Below, in pieces: positions 39,479-51,589 of a stretch of DNA of 64,000 nt (its first letter is position 1; every line of letters starts with the position of its first letter). The position numbers were made by a program, and so were the translations under genes. The stretch spans positions 120,785-184,784 of the forward strand of contig JNEU01000786.1 in the NCBI GenBank assembly GCA_000697475.1. Reading direction: 5' to 3'. Below the pieces are notes generated by a model that was given only the letters and a program-made list of their open reading frames with translations, searched no databases and was not told the DNA's origin. This DNA is from Lichtheimia corymbifera B2541. Taxonomy: Eukaryota > Mucoromycota > Mucoromycetes > Mucorales > Lichtheimiaceae.

Positions 39479-42400
39479 ATGAGCAAACCGATTGGGGAAT
39501 ATCCTGTCCATGGCTTAATGCCAAAGCAAGACACTCAAGCAGCTGGCTTCATTAAGAAATATCCAGAGTCTGATGGCCGTGGTTCGGTCGTTGCCATTCT
39601 TGACACAGGCATGTGGGGGGATTGTTCGAGAGTGTGTATGGGGTTGTTGTTGCTGCATATACTGAACGATATTCCATATTTATAGGTGTTGATCCTGGAG
39701 CTGCTGGTATGCAGGTAAGATAATGAGAATGATGATGATGAGAGAGGAAGGATGGGATAATAATGCGTTGTTTTATTCAGGTTACAACTGATGGTCAGCC
39801 AAAGATAATCGACATTGTGGATTGTACTGGTGGAGGTGAGTAATTAATATCTTATCATGGTGTTCAAGAGGGGGATTCATCTTTTTCTGCAATAGGCGAC
39901 GTTACTACAACCAAAATTGTGAAGCCTGTGGAAGAACAGCGTGACAACGACAAAGTTTCGGTGATTCCAGGACAGAGCGGACGTTCGTTGATCATTGATC
40001 CATCATGGAAAAATCCTTCAGGGGAATATCGTGTGGGTGTGAAGCGAGCTTATGAGCTTTTCCCTACTGAGTTGGTAGCACGATTGAAGAAGGTTAGGAC
40101 ATGTTCTTGGGAAGATCAGCTGGTAGGATATACGATTAAACGCCCCATTGCATGATAGGAACGTCGTGAGCAATTCGAGTTGAAACATGGAAGATTGTTA
40201 AGCGACGCACAGACCCAACTTGCCGAATTCCGCAAAACCAATCCAAACACCACCAAAGATGAACAATTGACCGAGAAGAAGTCTGATCTCGAAGCTCGCG
40301 TCGAGGCACTCAAAGAAATCTTGAATTCGTATGAGGATCCAGGCATGGTTTACGATTGTGTTGTGTTCCATGATGGAGAAAATTGGCGAGCCGTCATTGA
40401 TGTCAACGAATCAGGCGATTTGAGAGGTACAAGCAGACGCATTGTTTGAATTGATATATTGGATATGCTAATCACGTGCATGTTTAGGTGCTCCTTGTAT
40501 GACTGATTACAGAAAGGAGTTGCAATACCACACCTTTGGAAAAGCCGACTTGCTTAATTTCTCAGTGAATATCTACGACAATGGTGATCTCTTGAGGTAA
40601 GCATTGTGTGATAACACATGATGATGATTTGGTTGCTGAATATCATTTCCATAGCATTGTGACCTTGTCTGGAAGCCATGGTACACACGTTGCCGGTATT
40701 GTCGCAGCCAACTTCCCCGATGAACCCGAGCTGAATGGTGTAAGGTTGATAGAATATTTGCAAGATGTAACATACTCACATGATATATGTATATATAGGT
40801 GGCCCCTGGTGCTCAATTGGTTTCGCTTCGTATTGGTGATTCTCGTTTGGGATCTATGGAAACCTGTCTTGGTTTGACACGAGCTGCAACACATCTTGCT
40901 ATCAACAAAGTTGACCTCGCGAATATGTCGTATGGAGAATCAAGCAGCCTACCCTCCGATGGTCACTTTATTCGTTTGCTTGCTGAAGAAGTGATTTCAA
41001 AGTCCGGATGTCTCTTTGTTACCAGTGCAGGAAATGATGGACCTTGCTACAGTTCTATTGGTGCACCTGCCGGCATGTCTTCAAGTTTTGTCACTGTAGG
41101 AGCTTATGTCAAGCATGCTCAAATGGAAGCCGAATACGCATTGCTCGAGTCTGTGGGTGAAAAGCCATACACTTGGTCTTCTCGTGGTCCTTGCACTGAT
41201 GGTTATCAAGGTGTTGATATTTATGCACCAGGAAGTGCCATCACAAGCGTTCCTGTATACGGTCTTCATAAGCTGGATCTCAAAAATGGCACCAGTATGT
41301 CAAGGTAAAAATGTTTGCTTTATGAAGTGGAGTAGCAGACATAGTGGAACTGACACTCGATTTTAGTCCCAATGCTTGTGGATGCATCGCTTTACTTGTT
41401 TCCGCCCTAAAGAGAGAACAGGCTTCTTACACGCCCTATCGTCTAAAGACCGCGGTGGTTCAGAGTGCAAAATCAGTGGACGATCCTTTGAACGTCGGAT
41501 TCATTCAAGTCGACAAGGCATGGGAATACTTGAAGGAATATAAGGATAGGAAGGATCTTGATATCATGTTTGAGGTGGGTTTATTGTTCAACGAGGTGGA
41601 GGTCAGGTTACTCATATGCACAACGGTAGGTTACTGTCATGAAGCGTGGAAATCAGCGTGGTATCTACCTTCGTGAGCATGAAGAAACAAACCAGACTCA
41701 GTATCTCACCACACGCGTGCGTCCCAAATTTATGGGTGAGACCGATCCCGAGAACCCAAAGAACAACATGTCCAAGTTTGAATTTGAGGCTCGAGTGGCA
41801 TTGGTTACCACCGCATCATGGGTTTCTGCACCTGACTTTGTTTACATTGCATCTACCGGTATGGCTCCAATGATCATCACGTGATATAGCATCTAATATT
41901 GTATCTATAGGTAATGCATTCCAGGTCAAGGTAGACCCCAGTAGTCTAGGCGATGGCCAATTCCATTACAGTGAAGTGCTTGGCTATGATACATCTGCAC
42001 CCGAACGTGGACCTCTCTTCAAGATTCCAGTTTCGGTGGCCAAACCCACTGTTCCAGCAAATGGTTCCATTGGCTTCTCCAATATTGAATTCGGACCAGG
42101 CGATATTATCCGCCGTTTCCTTCATGTGCCGGAAGGTGCCACCTATGCAAAGCTTACCTTGCGATCCAAGTCACAGGTTGAAACTTGCCCTGCACGCTTC
42201 ATGCTCCATCTTCTCCAACTTGTGCCACAAAAGAATCAAAAGAAAAAGCACACATACACCTTCCTCTTGGGCTCTGGATCGTTTGGTAACACCAATTCGG
42301 AAGATCAAGTCATTACTGTGCGATTTTCAGTGCGAGGTGGTTTGAACCTTGAGGTAACTATTACCATCACCATCCAATCCAAAGGGGTTTATAGTTATTT

Positions 42401-44162
42401 AATACTTTTATGGTCGCATAGGTTTGCTTAGCACAATTCTGGTCAGGCTTGGGAAGACATTTTGTGGATCTCGAGGTGGACTTCCATGGTATTCAATTAG
42501 CTGGTAACCAAGCAAGCGGTGATAGCATACTTCGACTTGAACCCCAAGTGACACGTTTGGATGTGATGGCCCCTGTGAGAAAAGAGACCAAGGTCGATAT
42601 TAGCGCGAGTTTCTGTAAGATCAAGCTGCTTAGTTGCATCATGCCTGGAGGAATAGTATGCTCATTTTAACTTTTTTAGCGACCTTGCGCAAGTATCTTC
42701 GAGCTTCAGATGCTGAAATCGCTCCACTCAAACCTGAGCGTAACACCCTTCCCAACTCCCGTATTCTCTATGGTTTGGTGCTCACATACAATGTCAAGAT
42801 TGAAAATTCGACGACCATTACGCCGCGTTTCCCAACTGTGATGAACCAACTTTATGAACACTTTTTGGGTGGTGTTTTTGGTATCAGTAAGTAGTGCTTT
42901 TGAATTTTCCCCCTTCCATGATCTGCTAACCTCGCTACCTAGTTTACGATGCCAATCGTAAGATCGTTGGCTACTTTGATGTATTTGACCACAAGTTCAA
43001 GCTCGATGTCAAGGGCGACTATACCATCATGTTGCAATTGGTTGGAGAGGATGAGAAGGTCCTTGAAAAGCTAAAGGCGACCATTTGTGAATTGGATATG
43101 AGCGTCAAGAGCATCAACTTTACGGCTTATGCAACCATGGCTGGTGTCTTTAAGGGTGAAAAGTCCTCTATCAATAAGACCGGTTTGGAGAAGCGTGAAC
43201 CGCAAGTCTGTTACTTGGCTCCTCCCATGGATGATCAGCAATGGCTTCCCAAAGAAGCCAAGGCAGGAGATGTGCTTGTTGGCAAACTCGGATTTACCAA
43301 AGAAAAGGTAGATGGTGGCCAATATGAAGTCCTTTACGCCATTCCTCCAGAAGCCAAACAAGCCAACAACAACAATGGCGGTAAAGATGCCAAGCCAGGT
43401 CAAGAGAAGCTTGAAGAACAACTTGCTGATGCCCTTCGTGATATTCGCATTTCGTATCTTGACAAGTTTGAAGGTGATGCACAGAAATCTCTCTTGTCCA
43501 AGCTTGAATCCGATTACGCCAACGATATTGTGTTCCTCCAATCGAAGATCGATCGAGTATGGAAACACGCGGGTGGTAGTACAGAATGCTTGGGTGCAGC
43601 AGCTTCAACAGCCGAGCAGCAAGATAAATTGAGCAAGGAACATGCTGATGAGATTGTTCAGCTTTCCGACAAGATCGCTGGACAAATCGATAAGGCGCAA
43701 TTAATCGAGTTTTATGGCCGTTACCCACAGGAAGATCCACAGCAATCCGATGATATTGCAGAACAACGTAAAGAAAACGACAAAAAGAAGCAAAAGCTGG
43801 TCAATGCTCTAAAGAACAAGACGTGGGCCCTTGCCTGTGTGTCCACTGACAAGCAAGCAGCGGATGGCTTTGAAGCAAGCTTCAAGGAACTTAAACAATG
43901 GGCTCCCCAAGAGAATGATATTGGCATGACATTGGCAAAGGTCAAACGAGAACGCATTGCAGGACGTCTTGGAACAGCTTTGAAGGTTCTCAACAAGTTC
44001 ATCTCGGATGTAAATGTTAAATCGGATACCGTGAATGATTTGCAACAAGCATGGAAAGTGCGTCAAAGCCTCTACACTGCTCTCGGCTGGTCTGTTTGTT
44101 TGACTTATGATCAAAGTTGGGCTGTCATTCGTTCTCCACCAGGAGGATATGCTCCTTTCTAG
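39479..44162 (+). CDS. TPP2: Tripeptidyl-peptidase II (subtilisin-family)
   Basis: Fourteen exons: 39479-39608, 39686-39714, 39781-39835, 39896-40092, 40159-40426, 40488-40596, 40655-40739, 40799-41304, 41367-41574, 41645-41858, 41911-42353, 42422-42614, 42680-42886, 42943-44162; 1287 aa. Triad: Asp42 in ILDTGVDPGA, His271 in GSHGTHVAG, Ser457 in NGTSMSSP; Asn370 (SAGNDGP) forms the oxyanion hole. The long insertion between Asp and His and the large C-terminal region are typical of TPP II, a giant cytosolic complex that removes N-terminal tripeptides downstream of the proteasome. Intron 1 has a GC donor (AG/GCATGT) inside the catalytic Asp motif, and exon 2 is only 29 nt. The exon 9/10 join (70-nt intron) is the least certain. 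Confidence 0.93.
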
Positions 44163-45517
44163 TATGTACGTTTAATTACTATAGCGAATAAACAGTGTGG
44201 TACTAGATCACGAACATAAATATCTATAAATGGATGATAAGGATGATCGCTGTTTATATTAAACTCAGCAGCCGGACGTGCATTAATCAATTTTCGTGCA
44301 CGGACCACATCGGCACCATCTTCCACAGCTCCGTTGAAATTACATACAACGACGATTTACGCAATGATTTATAGCATTTTATGGTTCCACGGATATAAGA
44401 GTGATTGAAGCAAGGGTTGCAATGCTCAACGTATCTCTCAACGAGAGCAGTGACATGCATAATTTAGCGAGCGGACGGCGACAGGGACGTTTTGTTATCT
44501 TCTTTTTTCGCAAGATCCTATCATTCCCATCTCAAGAGGTTATATGAAGGCATCCCTTTTTAAGTCCATGATAGTGGTAGATTGAAGCCAATGGGTTGTC
44601 AAGTTTTCCATTTACTTGGATTTCCAATTCGCTACTGATGAGCTTCAACTTTTAACACGGAGCATGTATATAAACATGGTATGCTTTTATCACGTTTAGT
44701 ATCGTGGAGCCTAGCTCATCTGCACTTATGATACCGTCCAAGGCTCGTTTTTCTATTTTCTTGTCACAGGGATGAATAGCCATACCATGCATGTTTGTTT
44801 TCCAGCATGTCAAAAGGTAAAAAAGACGTGGTTGATTGCCTGATTCGTATGTACCCTTGTGCTTACTAAAGAATGAAACATAATGGAAAGGTATTCATTG
44901 CAGCAAAACCTGACCTCAATCAAAAAATGGGTACCAACCGTGGTCCATTGTCCATTTGCCTCCTCATTCAGTGTCATTATGTATGTATTAGGGGGGAAAA
45001 GCATTGCAAATAAAGGGGTCTCATGGCAATCTCCATGGCAACCCAAACATGTACACTTCTGAGTGGTCTCAAAAGATAAACCGTTCATTGTGAAATTGCT
45101 CCACAGAGTATGTATGCTCATACTTGTGGTGATCGAAACTTCGTCGCACAGGCCTTGATGATGTCAGGGGTATGCTTTGATCGACTTTATTAGCATGTTG
45201 TTGTTACATGGTAATAGAGATCATCGTGCATTTATGTGCTCAAGGTATACAACTATTACTTGCACAAACTTAGTCCATAAGCAGGATATGACCCAATTCA
45301 TTTCTCTTCATAATGATAACCCATATTTTATTCTTTTTCCTTGTAACGAAGACGATTCTATCAGCAAGGACAATTGTATGAATTCGATTGGCCGAGATGT
45401 CGTCGGTCATGTCTCAAATCAATGCAACCCGAGGCTATTGTGACTTTGGACACGCTTCCTAATTTCAGTCTCGCGTTCTATCATTCGCGACTTTTGGCAA
45501 GGTTCGTCAGAGTTGTC
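44163..45517. other. Intergenic region between TPP2 and RAD5
   Basis: About 1.35 kb. A minus-strand ATG frame at 44810-45121 (103 codons) has some Cys clustering (CTCLGCHGDC) but no recognised family and no splice context. RAD5 might start further upstream at the in-frame ATG at 45422. Confidence 0.4.
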
Positions 45518-48500
45518 ATGAGCGAGAAGCGGCCATTCTTTGAAGATCAGAGCTTCACCACACCATCACCACAGCAAAAGATACCAAGAGTCGAAGCAGC
45601 TACCGATGAAATACCACAACCCGATACAACTGAACCCGACATTCCTTTGCCTTCCTTAGCACCACAACCACCTGTACAACAATATTCACAACTTCCCCTC
45701 TTCCGCTCGATCGTTGGAGATGAACAAACAGATGCCGAGTTGAACAACCTTCTCAATATCTGCAATGGCGATCTTCAAATGGCTATCAATGCGTACTATT
45801 CAAAAAAAGACGCTTCGACCAGCACCAACACCACCACCACGACTACGACGGCTACTACCACTGCACCAACACCAGGCTTGCTTTATTTTGGGGATGCTAT
45901 TATCAAAGGTATATATCTTGTCATGGTATCCAACGAGGGGATGTATATTGAGTATGCGTGTTTAGGATGGTCCACCATGTCTGGCAAATGTCCTGTCAAG
46001 GAAGGTGACTCTGTGATTCTGGAGCGATCCAAGCACGTGGAGGAATCTGGATCTCGTTTCGGCAGATACGGCAAGCGACGTGAGAATACCATTGTACGTT
46101 TTTCAAGCGAGTCAGGTCGTGAAATTGGACGCATTGATACATCAGAGGCACGTTACATTTCAAAACTACTCGATCTCGGCATATGTGCTTTTCGTGCATC
46201 GATTGTCATTTGTCCCTATCACTTATCCACAGCCAACGACATCTTTCTTCATGTGCAATGTTACTTTACCACCAAAGCATTCGACAATGAACCCATGATG
46301 ACAGGCTCACCGGATCATGATGATGAAAGATCATATAAGGATCGAACATTGGCATTACTGAGCATCATGCGAAAGACGAATCTAAAAGCAACAAAGTCTA
46401 CGGTACGACGCATTAACATGAAAACGGGTGTCGATGATGATGAGACCTATGATATGATCACGCAATCCATCGCCAATGGTTCTTTCATGACAGCAACACA
46501 ACACAAAGATGATGATGACGACCCTGATGCTTTTGAAGAAAAAGAAGTCTCCAATGAGCAGTTGGATATGATTTATGGAAAAGCACAGTTCTATGATGAC
46601 CAAATCTCACCCATGGAGAATCCAGAGACAATGGCAATCGAATTGAAACCTTATCAGAAAAGAGTAAGATCGGATCCGGAACAAGTGTGTCGAATGTATC
46701 TGACGGGTTGTGTTTTATATGTAGGCATTGGCTTGGATGGTGGACATTGAATCACACAAGGAAGCGGATGAAATGCGACGTATGCATCCATTATGGGAAC
46801 AATACGAATTGACACAAGGTGAAAATGGCGCTGATGCTCCTCGATACTTTTATTTCAACCCATACAACGGTAATAAGGATGATACTGGTTTCTTGATAGG
46901 TGGTGGTGATACTCAACCATTGAATATTTATATAGGCAAGTTGACTTTGGAGTTCCCAGAAACGGATTCTCAAGAACGAGGAGGCATTTTGGCTGATGGT
47001 AAATAGGGAGAAAAAGGGAATCATTCATTGAGATCATGCAACTCATGAATTTTTAAAAAGAAATGGGCCTGGGAAAGACAATCGAGATCTTGAGTTTGAT
47101 CCATAAAAACCGCTACATACCCAATATCACCGCCATTCCTTCGGATCCTCAAGCATCCCCTACTACGCTGGTCGTATGCCCAATGACATTATTGGCTCAA
47201 TGGCGTGATGAATTGACACGAGCTTCAAAACCTGGTTCCATCAGAGTGGAAGTTTACTATGGCGAGAGCAAGGGAGCAAACACAATAGACCAATTATGCC
47301 GCTGGGACGGTATGGCGCCTGATGTCCTTGTCACCACCTATCACACCGTGATGGCCGATTGGAACAGCGATGATAGCTTTCTATACAAAGTATCCTTCTG
47401 GCGCGTGGTTTTGGATGAGGCACATACGATAAAAAATCGGCTTAGCAAGACATCACAGGCATGTTGTGCTCTAAAGAGTACAAGACGATGGGCCGTCACT
47501 GGCACTCCTATACAGGTAAGCTTGGTAACGTGTGTATCTACACAATTAGAGACTCACCTATTTCATCTTTGTAGAACAAACTGGATGATCTTTTTTCATT
47601 GGTGCGATTCTTGAAGCATGAGCCATGGTAAGGTGGATGATAATGTGGGGGGTGGATACATACATGGCACTAAGCGCCGTTATCATCATCATTAGGGCGA
47701 ATTATACCTTTTGGCGAACATTCATCTCGATTCCTTTTGAGAAAAAGAATATCCATGCGCTCAGTGTTGTCAAGGCTATCTTGGAACCTATTGTCTTGAG
47801 ACGTACAAAGAATATGACCGATACCTATGGCAATCCTATGGTTCCTTTACCGCCACGAGAGATCAATATTGAATACCTCGACTTTTCACCGCCTGAGCAA
47901 GACATTTATGACTCTTTACAAGCGGATTCAAAGACCAAATTTGCCCACTTTTGTGCTGCCGGCAAAATCCTCAGCAACTATGCATCCATCTTTCAACTTC
48001 TTATGCGATTACGACAAGTGACATGCCATCCCTATCTTGTATTACGCAAGAATGATGATAACATACAAACCAAGGATGGTGGCATCACGACACTGGATTC
48101 TTTAATCGAGCGATACTCTTCACAAGGTGATTACAGCATGTCGGTGCTGAAAAAGCTGATGGCAAAGCAATCTGGGGAAACTGTTGAAGATTCTGAGGCG
48201 GATGAATGCCCTCTTTGTCTTGATGTTGCGGACTCTAAGATCATGTTACCTTGTATGCATATGTTTTGTCGTGAATGTTTAATGACTTATTTCGAGGTAA
48301 GCTTTCAAGCTCACGGATGAAAAGAAATATACAACTAACTTGGACCTATTAGAGAAAAGAGGCAAAGGGTGAAGCTTATGAATGCCCATCGTGTCGCAAG
48401 CAAGTTGAGCAAGCGGATTTACTCGAGATCACTAATACCACCAATACATCGGATGATGCTTCGACGTCCTTGGATATTCGACAAGCTGTAGGAGGATACC

Positions 48501-49203
48501 GACCATCCGCCAAGATTAACGCCATGATTCGACATATCCGAGATTATCGCAAAGAAAAGCACAAGACAGTCGTATTTTCGCAGTTTACGGGTTTCCTTGA
48601 CCTTATTGAACTTGCACTGAAAAAGGAAGGCTTTTCATTTGTACGGCTTGATGGATCCCTCTCTCAATCACAACGTGAAAATGTCCTGGCTGAGTTCGCC
48701 AACCCTGACAACAAGGTCAATATTTTGCTGATCAGTTTGCGTGCAGGCGGTGTAGGTCTGAATCTGACATGTGCGACTCGGATATTGATGATGGTACTAT
48801 TGAGGACTTTTTATTTTGTTTGCAGCCTATTGACCTTGATCACCATTTCTAGGATCCTTGGTGGAATTATGCAGTGGAAGCGCAAGCCATTGATCGTGTT
48901 CATCGTCTAGGTCAGGAGAAACCCGTATGTGTTGCATGAAACATGATAGCATTGGCTTTTTTGTTTTAACCATTCAATTTAGGTTGTCGTGACACGATTC
49001 ATCATGCGTGGAACAGTGGAAGAAAAGATCTTGGCAATCCAAAACCGAAAACACGTACGTAGAGATACCTTGACTATGGATGCTTACAATGCTAATACAC
49101 CCTTGTATAGGAGCTCATCAATCAACTGTACTCGAGCAAAGAAGATGCCAAGGCTCAAAAGATCAATGATTTACGATTATTATTTGATACTTCTCAAGAA
49201 TAA
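45518..49203 (+). CDS. RAD5: RAD5-type DNA-repair helicase/ubiquitin ligase
   Basis: Ten exons: 45518-45908, 45966-46663, 46725-46998, 47061-47515, 47575-47627, 47696-48296, 48353-48793, 48853-48924, 48983-49054, 49111-49203; 1049 aa. Order: UBA-like start (LNNLLNICNGDLQMAINAYY); HIRAN domain (~125-200); SNF2 ATPase with ADEMGLGKTIE (K460), DEAH at 573-576 and TGTPIQNKLDDL; embedded C3HC4 RING (CPLC 795-798 to CPSC 835-838); and helicase C with DPWWNYAVEAQAIDRVHRLG. Rad5 poly-ubiquitinates PCNA and reverses stalled forks in error-free damage tolerance. Intron 1 (57 nt) is stop-free and in frame within HIRAN. The start is the Met before SEKRPFF; 45422 is an alternative. Confidence 0.93.
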
Positions 49204-49266
49204 TGATAGAAGCTACAGTTGTACATATACATATATATAAATCTTTTTATTTTGAAACAAGATGAA

Positions 49267-49668
49267 TTATAATTGTTCTACACGTACATCAGCGATCATT
49301 TCATCCCAATTGCCACTGTTATTCGATGGGACACCTGGTCGAATAGCCGATTCCGAATTTGAGGATGTTTGTGCGCCAGAAGAATCACCACGTAGTCCAA
49401 AGGTAGAAGGCTTCAGAACCATGATCAGTGCGACTGCGACGATACAGCCAGTGAGAAATAGAACAGCACCGATACGACACCTCTTTTGCCATGCGAGTGC
49501 ATAAGATTGATATGGATGCTGATCACAGCAGCTGTAGCTGCTTCCGATAAACCATGCCGGTGGAAAAACAAAGCCAATAAAGAAACAGTATTTTTCCATA
49601 CACCTTCGACGACCATCATTTATTGAAGCCTCCTCTTCGAGTGCAGTAGCTTTCTTTTCTTGGTGCAT
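49267..49668 (-). CDS. Small fungal membrane protein, two hydrophobic segments
   Basis: A single open frame of 133 aa from the ATG at 49668 (the longer frame starts at TTG). A Cys/Pro/aromatic segment (YCFFIGFVFPPAWFIGSS) and a clear transmembrane helix (IGAVLFLTGCIVAVALIMVL) flank a Cys-Cys pair and a W-QKRCR motif. This pattern is reminiscent of small conserved fungal membrane proteins with a basic 'W-R-K-R-C-R' element before the last helix. The tail is Ser-rich and polar. Function unknown. It ends 63 bp from the convergent RAD5 stop. An upstream coding exon cannot be excluded. Confidence 0.55.
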   Translation of the reverse strand: MHQEKKATALEEEASINDGRRRCMEKYCFFIGFVFPPAWFIGSSYSCCDQHPYQSYALAWQKRCRIGAVLFLTGCIVAVALIMVLKPSTFGLRGDSSGAQTSSNSESAIRPGVPSNNSGNWDEMIADVRVEQL

Positions 49669-49798
49669 CAGTAAAGAAAACAAGGGCTGAAAATGAATGA
49701 CTTTGGATAGAATCAATTATACGACGTATGTATACAAAAAGGGGGGTGCATGTCAAGGAAAGTCTAAACTCTTTGATGATCATACATAAAAACAAGGT

Positions 49799-51220
49799 TT
49801 ATTGCGAAGATGACCACTCTTCCAAAAACAATTGCAAGCCTTCTGGTAATTCGTATTCCAATTCTTTGCTTTGAGCGACAGATTTTGCGTTTTGAATATG
49901 CTCGGCTGCTTGTTGGTACAACTTTTGCTGCTGGTCTTCCTCCGACACAAGGTTGGAAAGGTTGATAAGCACCTCGGCAAGATCAGCATGCATCCGTGGT
50001 AACACCTTGTTGGTCTTGCTCGACAAGTCCAATACTTGTTCAAAATATTTCTGGGCTATATATATATGCAACAGGTGATTAATACCATTCACGTGGCACC
50101 TATAAAGGAGAGAAAGAGAGAGAACATACATTTCAAAAGAGCATCTTGAGCATTCTTTTCTTCCTGCGAGGTTGTAGTTGATTCGTCCTCTTGCTCTTCT
50201 TCTTCCTGTTCCTCAGTATCAGCGGCATCCAACCAATAGTTGGCTAATGATAATTGACCCAGACCCAATTCTGACAATGCGCGCACGTTTTCAGGTTCAT
50301 CTATTGAGCAGCAATATATAAGTCGATGATGCGCGAATACCATACCATCCCATGGAGTCATGTACTTACCTTTGACCACACGTAAAAGCACCTTTTCAGC
50401 CCAGTCTCTGAACTTTGATTGTTTCTCCAAATCACCATAGAGCTCTCCATGGCTTTGAACAATAGCTCCAATTTCCACCAAGTCATTGGTATCCATCCCG
50501 TTCTCGTTTTCGGCCAGTACTTTATCCAAAGTGTCTAATGCCTTGGTTGCAAGGTCGGGTACAGAGGATGTACTTTCTTGGACTTGACTAGCAGCCTAAT
50601 GATGTGTATATAAGATTCGTGTCGAGTGGTGGTGATGGATGGGTTACTTTATTACCTTGGCAATCCAGATTTTGGCGAGTGCGACACGAATCTTGTGGAC
50701 ATAGGCCATGTTTTCCTCCTTGTCTTGTTCCCTTTCCAATTCATCAAAGCGATCCAAACCATCGACAAGACGTTCTTCAGCAGCATCCAAGTAAGGTTCA
50801 AAATCTTCATCTTGGCTCAAACGACCGAGTTCATAGAGAGCTGATCCATAAGCAAAGTAGAATTTGGGTGGAGGACGTTTTTGTTGTTGCTTTTCTGCAT
50901 CCCAGTTACGTAAGATACGATCCGATTCATTGATGGTTCCTCGAAAGAGTGGGAGTGCTCCTGCGATATCATCCGTCTCTGAGATAGCAAAAAAAAAGTT
51001 AGCAGAAGAAGGGCTGTCGATAGTAGTAGTAGTAGTACACACCGCACTTGACCATGGCACTCGTATAAAGAGCAACCACTTCACCAATCTCATCGCCCTC
51101 TTCGACAATTTGCTCCAGCATGACGGTTTGAGCATTGCTGGTATCAGGCTCTTGCTCGATCTTTGACTTTTTAGCAGCCTTTTGTGCAGCCAAACCACGT
51201 GCGCGTTTCTTCTTTTCCAT
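49799..51220 (-). CDS. ETT1: Enhancer of translation termination 1-like protein
   Basis: Exons 51043-51220, 50656-50978, 50370-50595, 50130-50300, 49799-50055 give 384 aa. The N-terminus is Lys/Arg/Ala-rich (MEKKKRARGLAAQKAAKKS), as in nuclear Ett1. Helical TPR-like repeats follow (ALPLFRGTINESDRI, FYFAYGSALYELGRL, NVRALSELGLGQLSLANYWL), with an acidic Glu/Gln stretch in the middle. Yeast Ett1 acts with Stm1 and Tpa1 to promote accurate stop-codon reading. The family assignment comes from overall pattern and length, so it is less certain than for the enzymes. It is divergent from the biotin ligase gene, 369 bp away. Confidence 0.75.
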
Positions 51221-51589
51221 ATCGGCTCGGAACAAAGAGAGATTTTTCGCTTTGAAGCGGTGTCAATTTTTTGACGAGCTTAGATTGAATTCCGCATGAT
51301 GGCAATGGCGTGACATCTTACATAGCAACCACGATCCATCGATCATTGTTTAAGCGTTTACATTGTTTTATTATATGGAAAAGAAAGAATATAGTATCTG
51401 GAAAATGGGTTCTAGTTTAACTATGGCTCCAATAAAGAGGACCTTGTCTGAAACCTACGAGCCTGGGAACATGTCAAATGTCTGTTACCAATCATTTCCC
51501 CCCTGTGTGGCGGTTACTGCTGAATTTCAGGTGTCTACAGCAGCTGTCATTGATTTCTTTCCTTGACAACCTTCGTTTCCACCCCAACC
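51221..51589. other. Divergent promoter region (ETT1 / biotin ligase)
   Basis: 369 bp between divergent genes. No specific element is recognised; an upstream non-coding exon of the biotin ligase gene is possible. Confidence 0.45.

Noticed and set aside
41575..41644. Alternative TPP2 coding of the segment VTHMHNG before NQRGIYLRE
   Set aside because: It resembles family sequence, but would need introns of 19-31 nt, too short; a single 70-nt intron was chosen instead.
44810..45121. 103-codon minus-strand frame between TPP2 and RAD5
   Set aside because: The Cys cluster is suggestive, but there is no signal peptide, family match or gene context, so it is left as intergenic.
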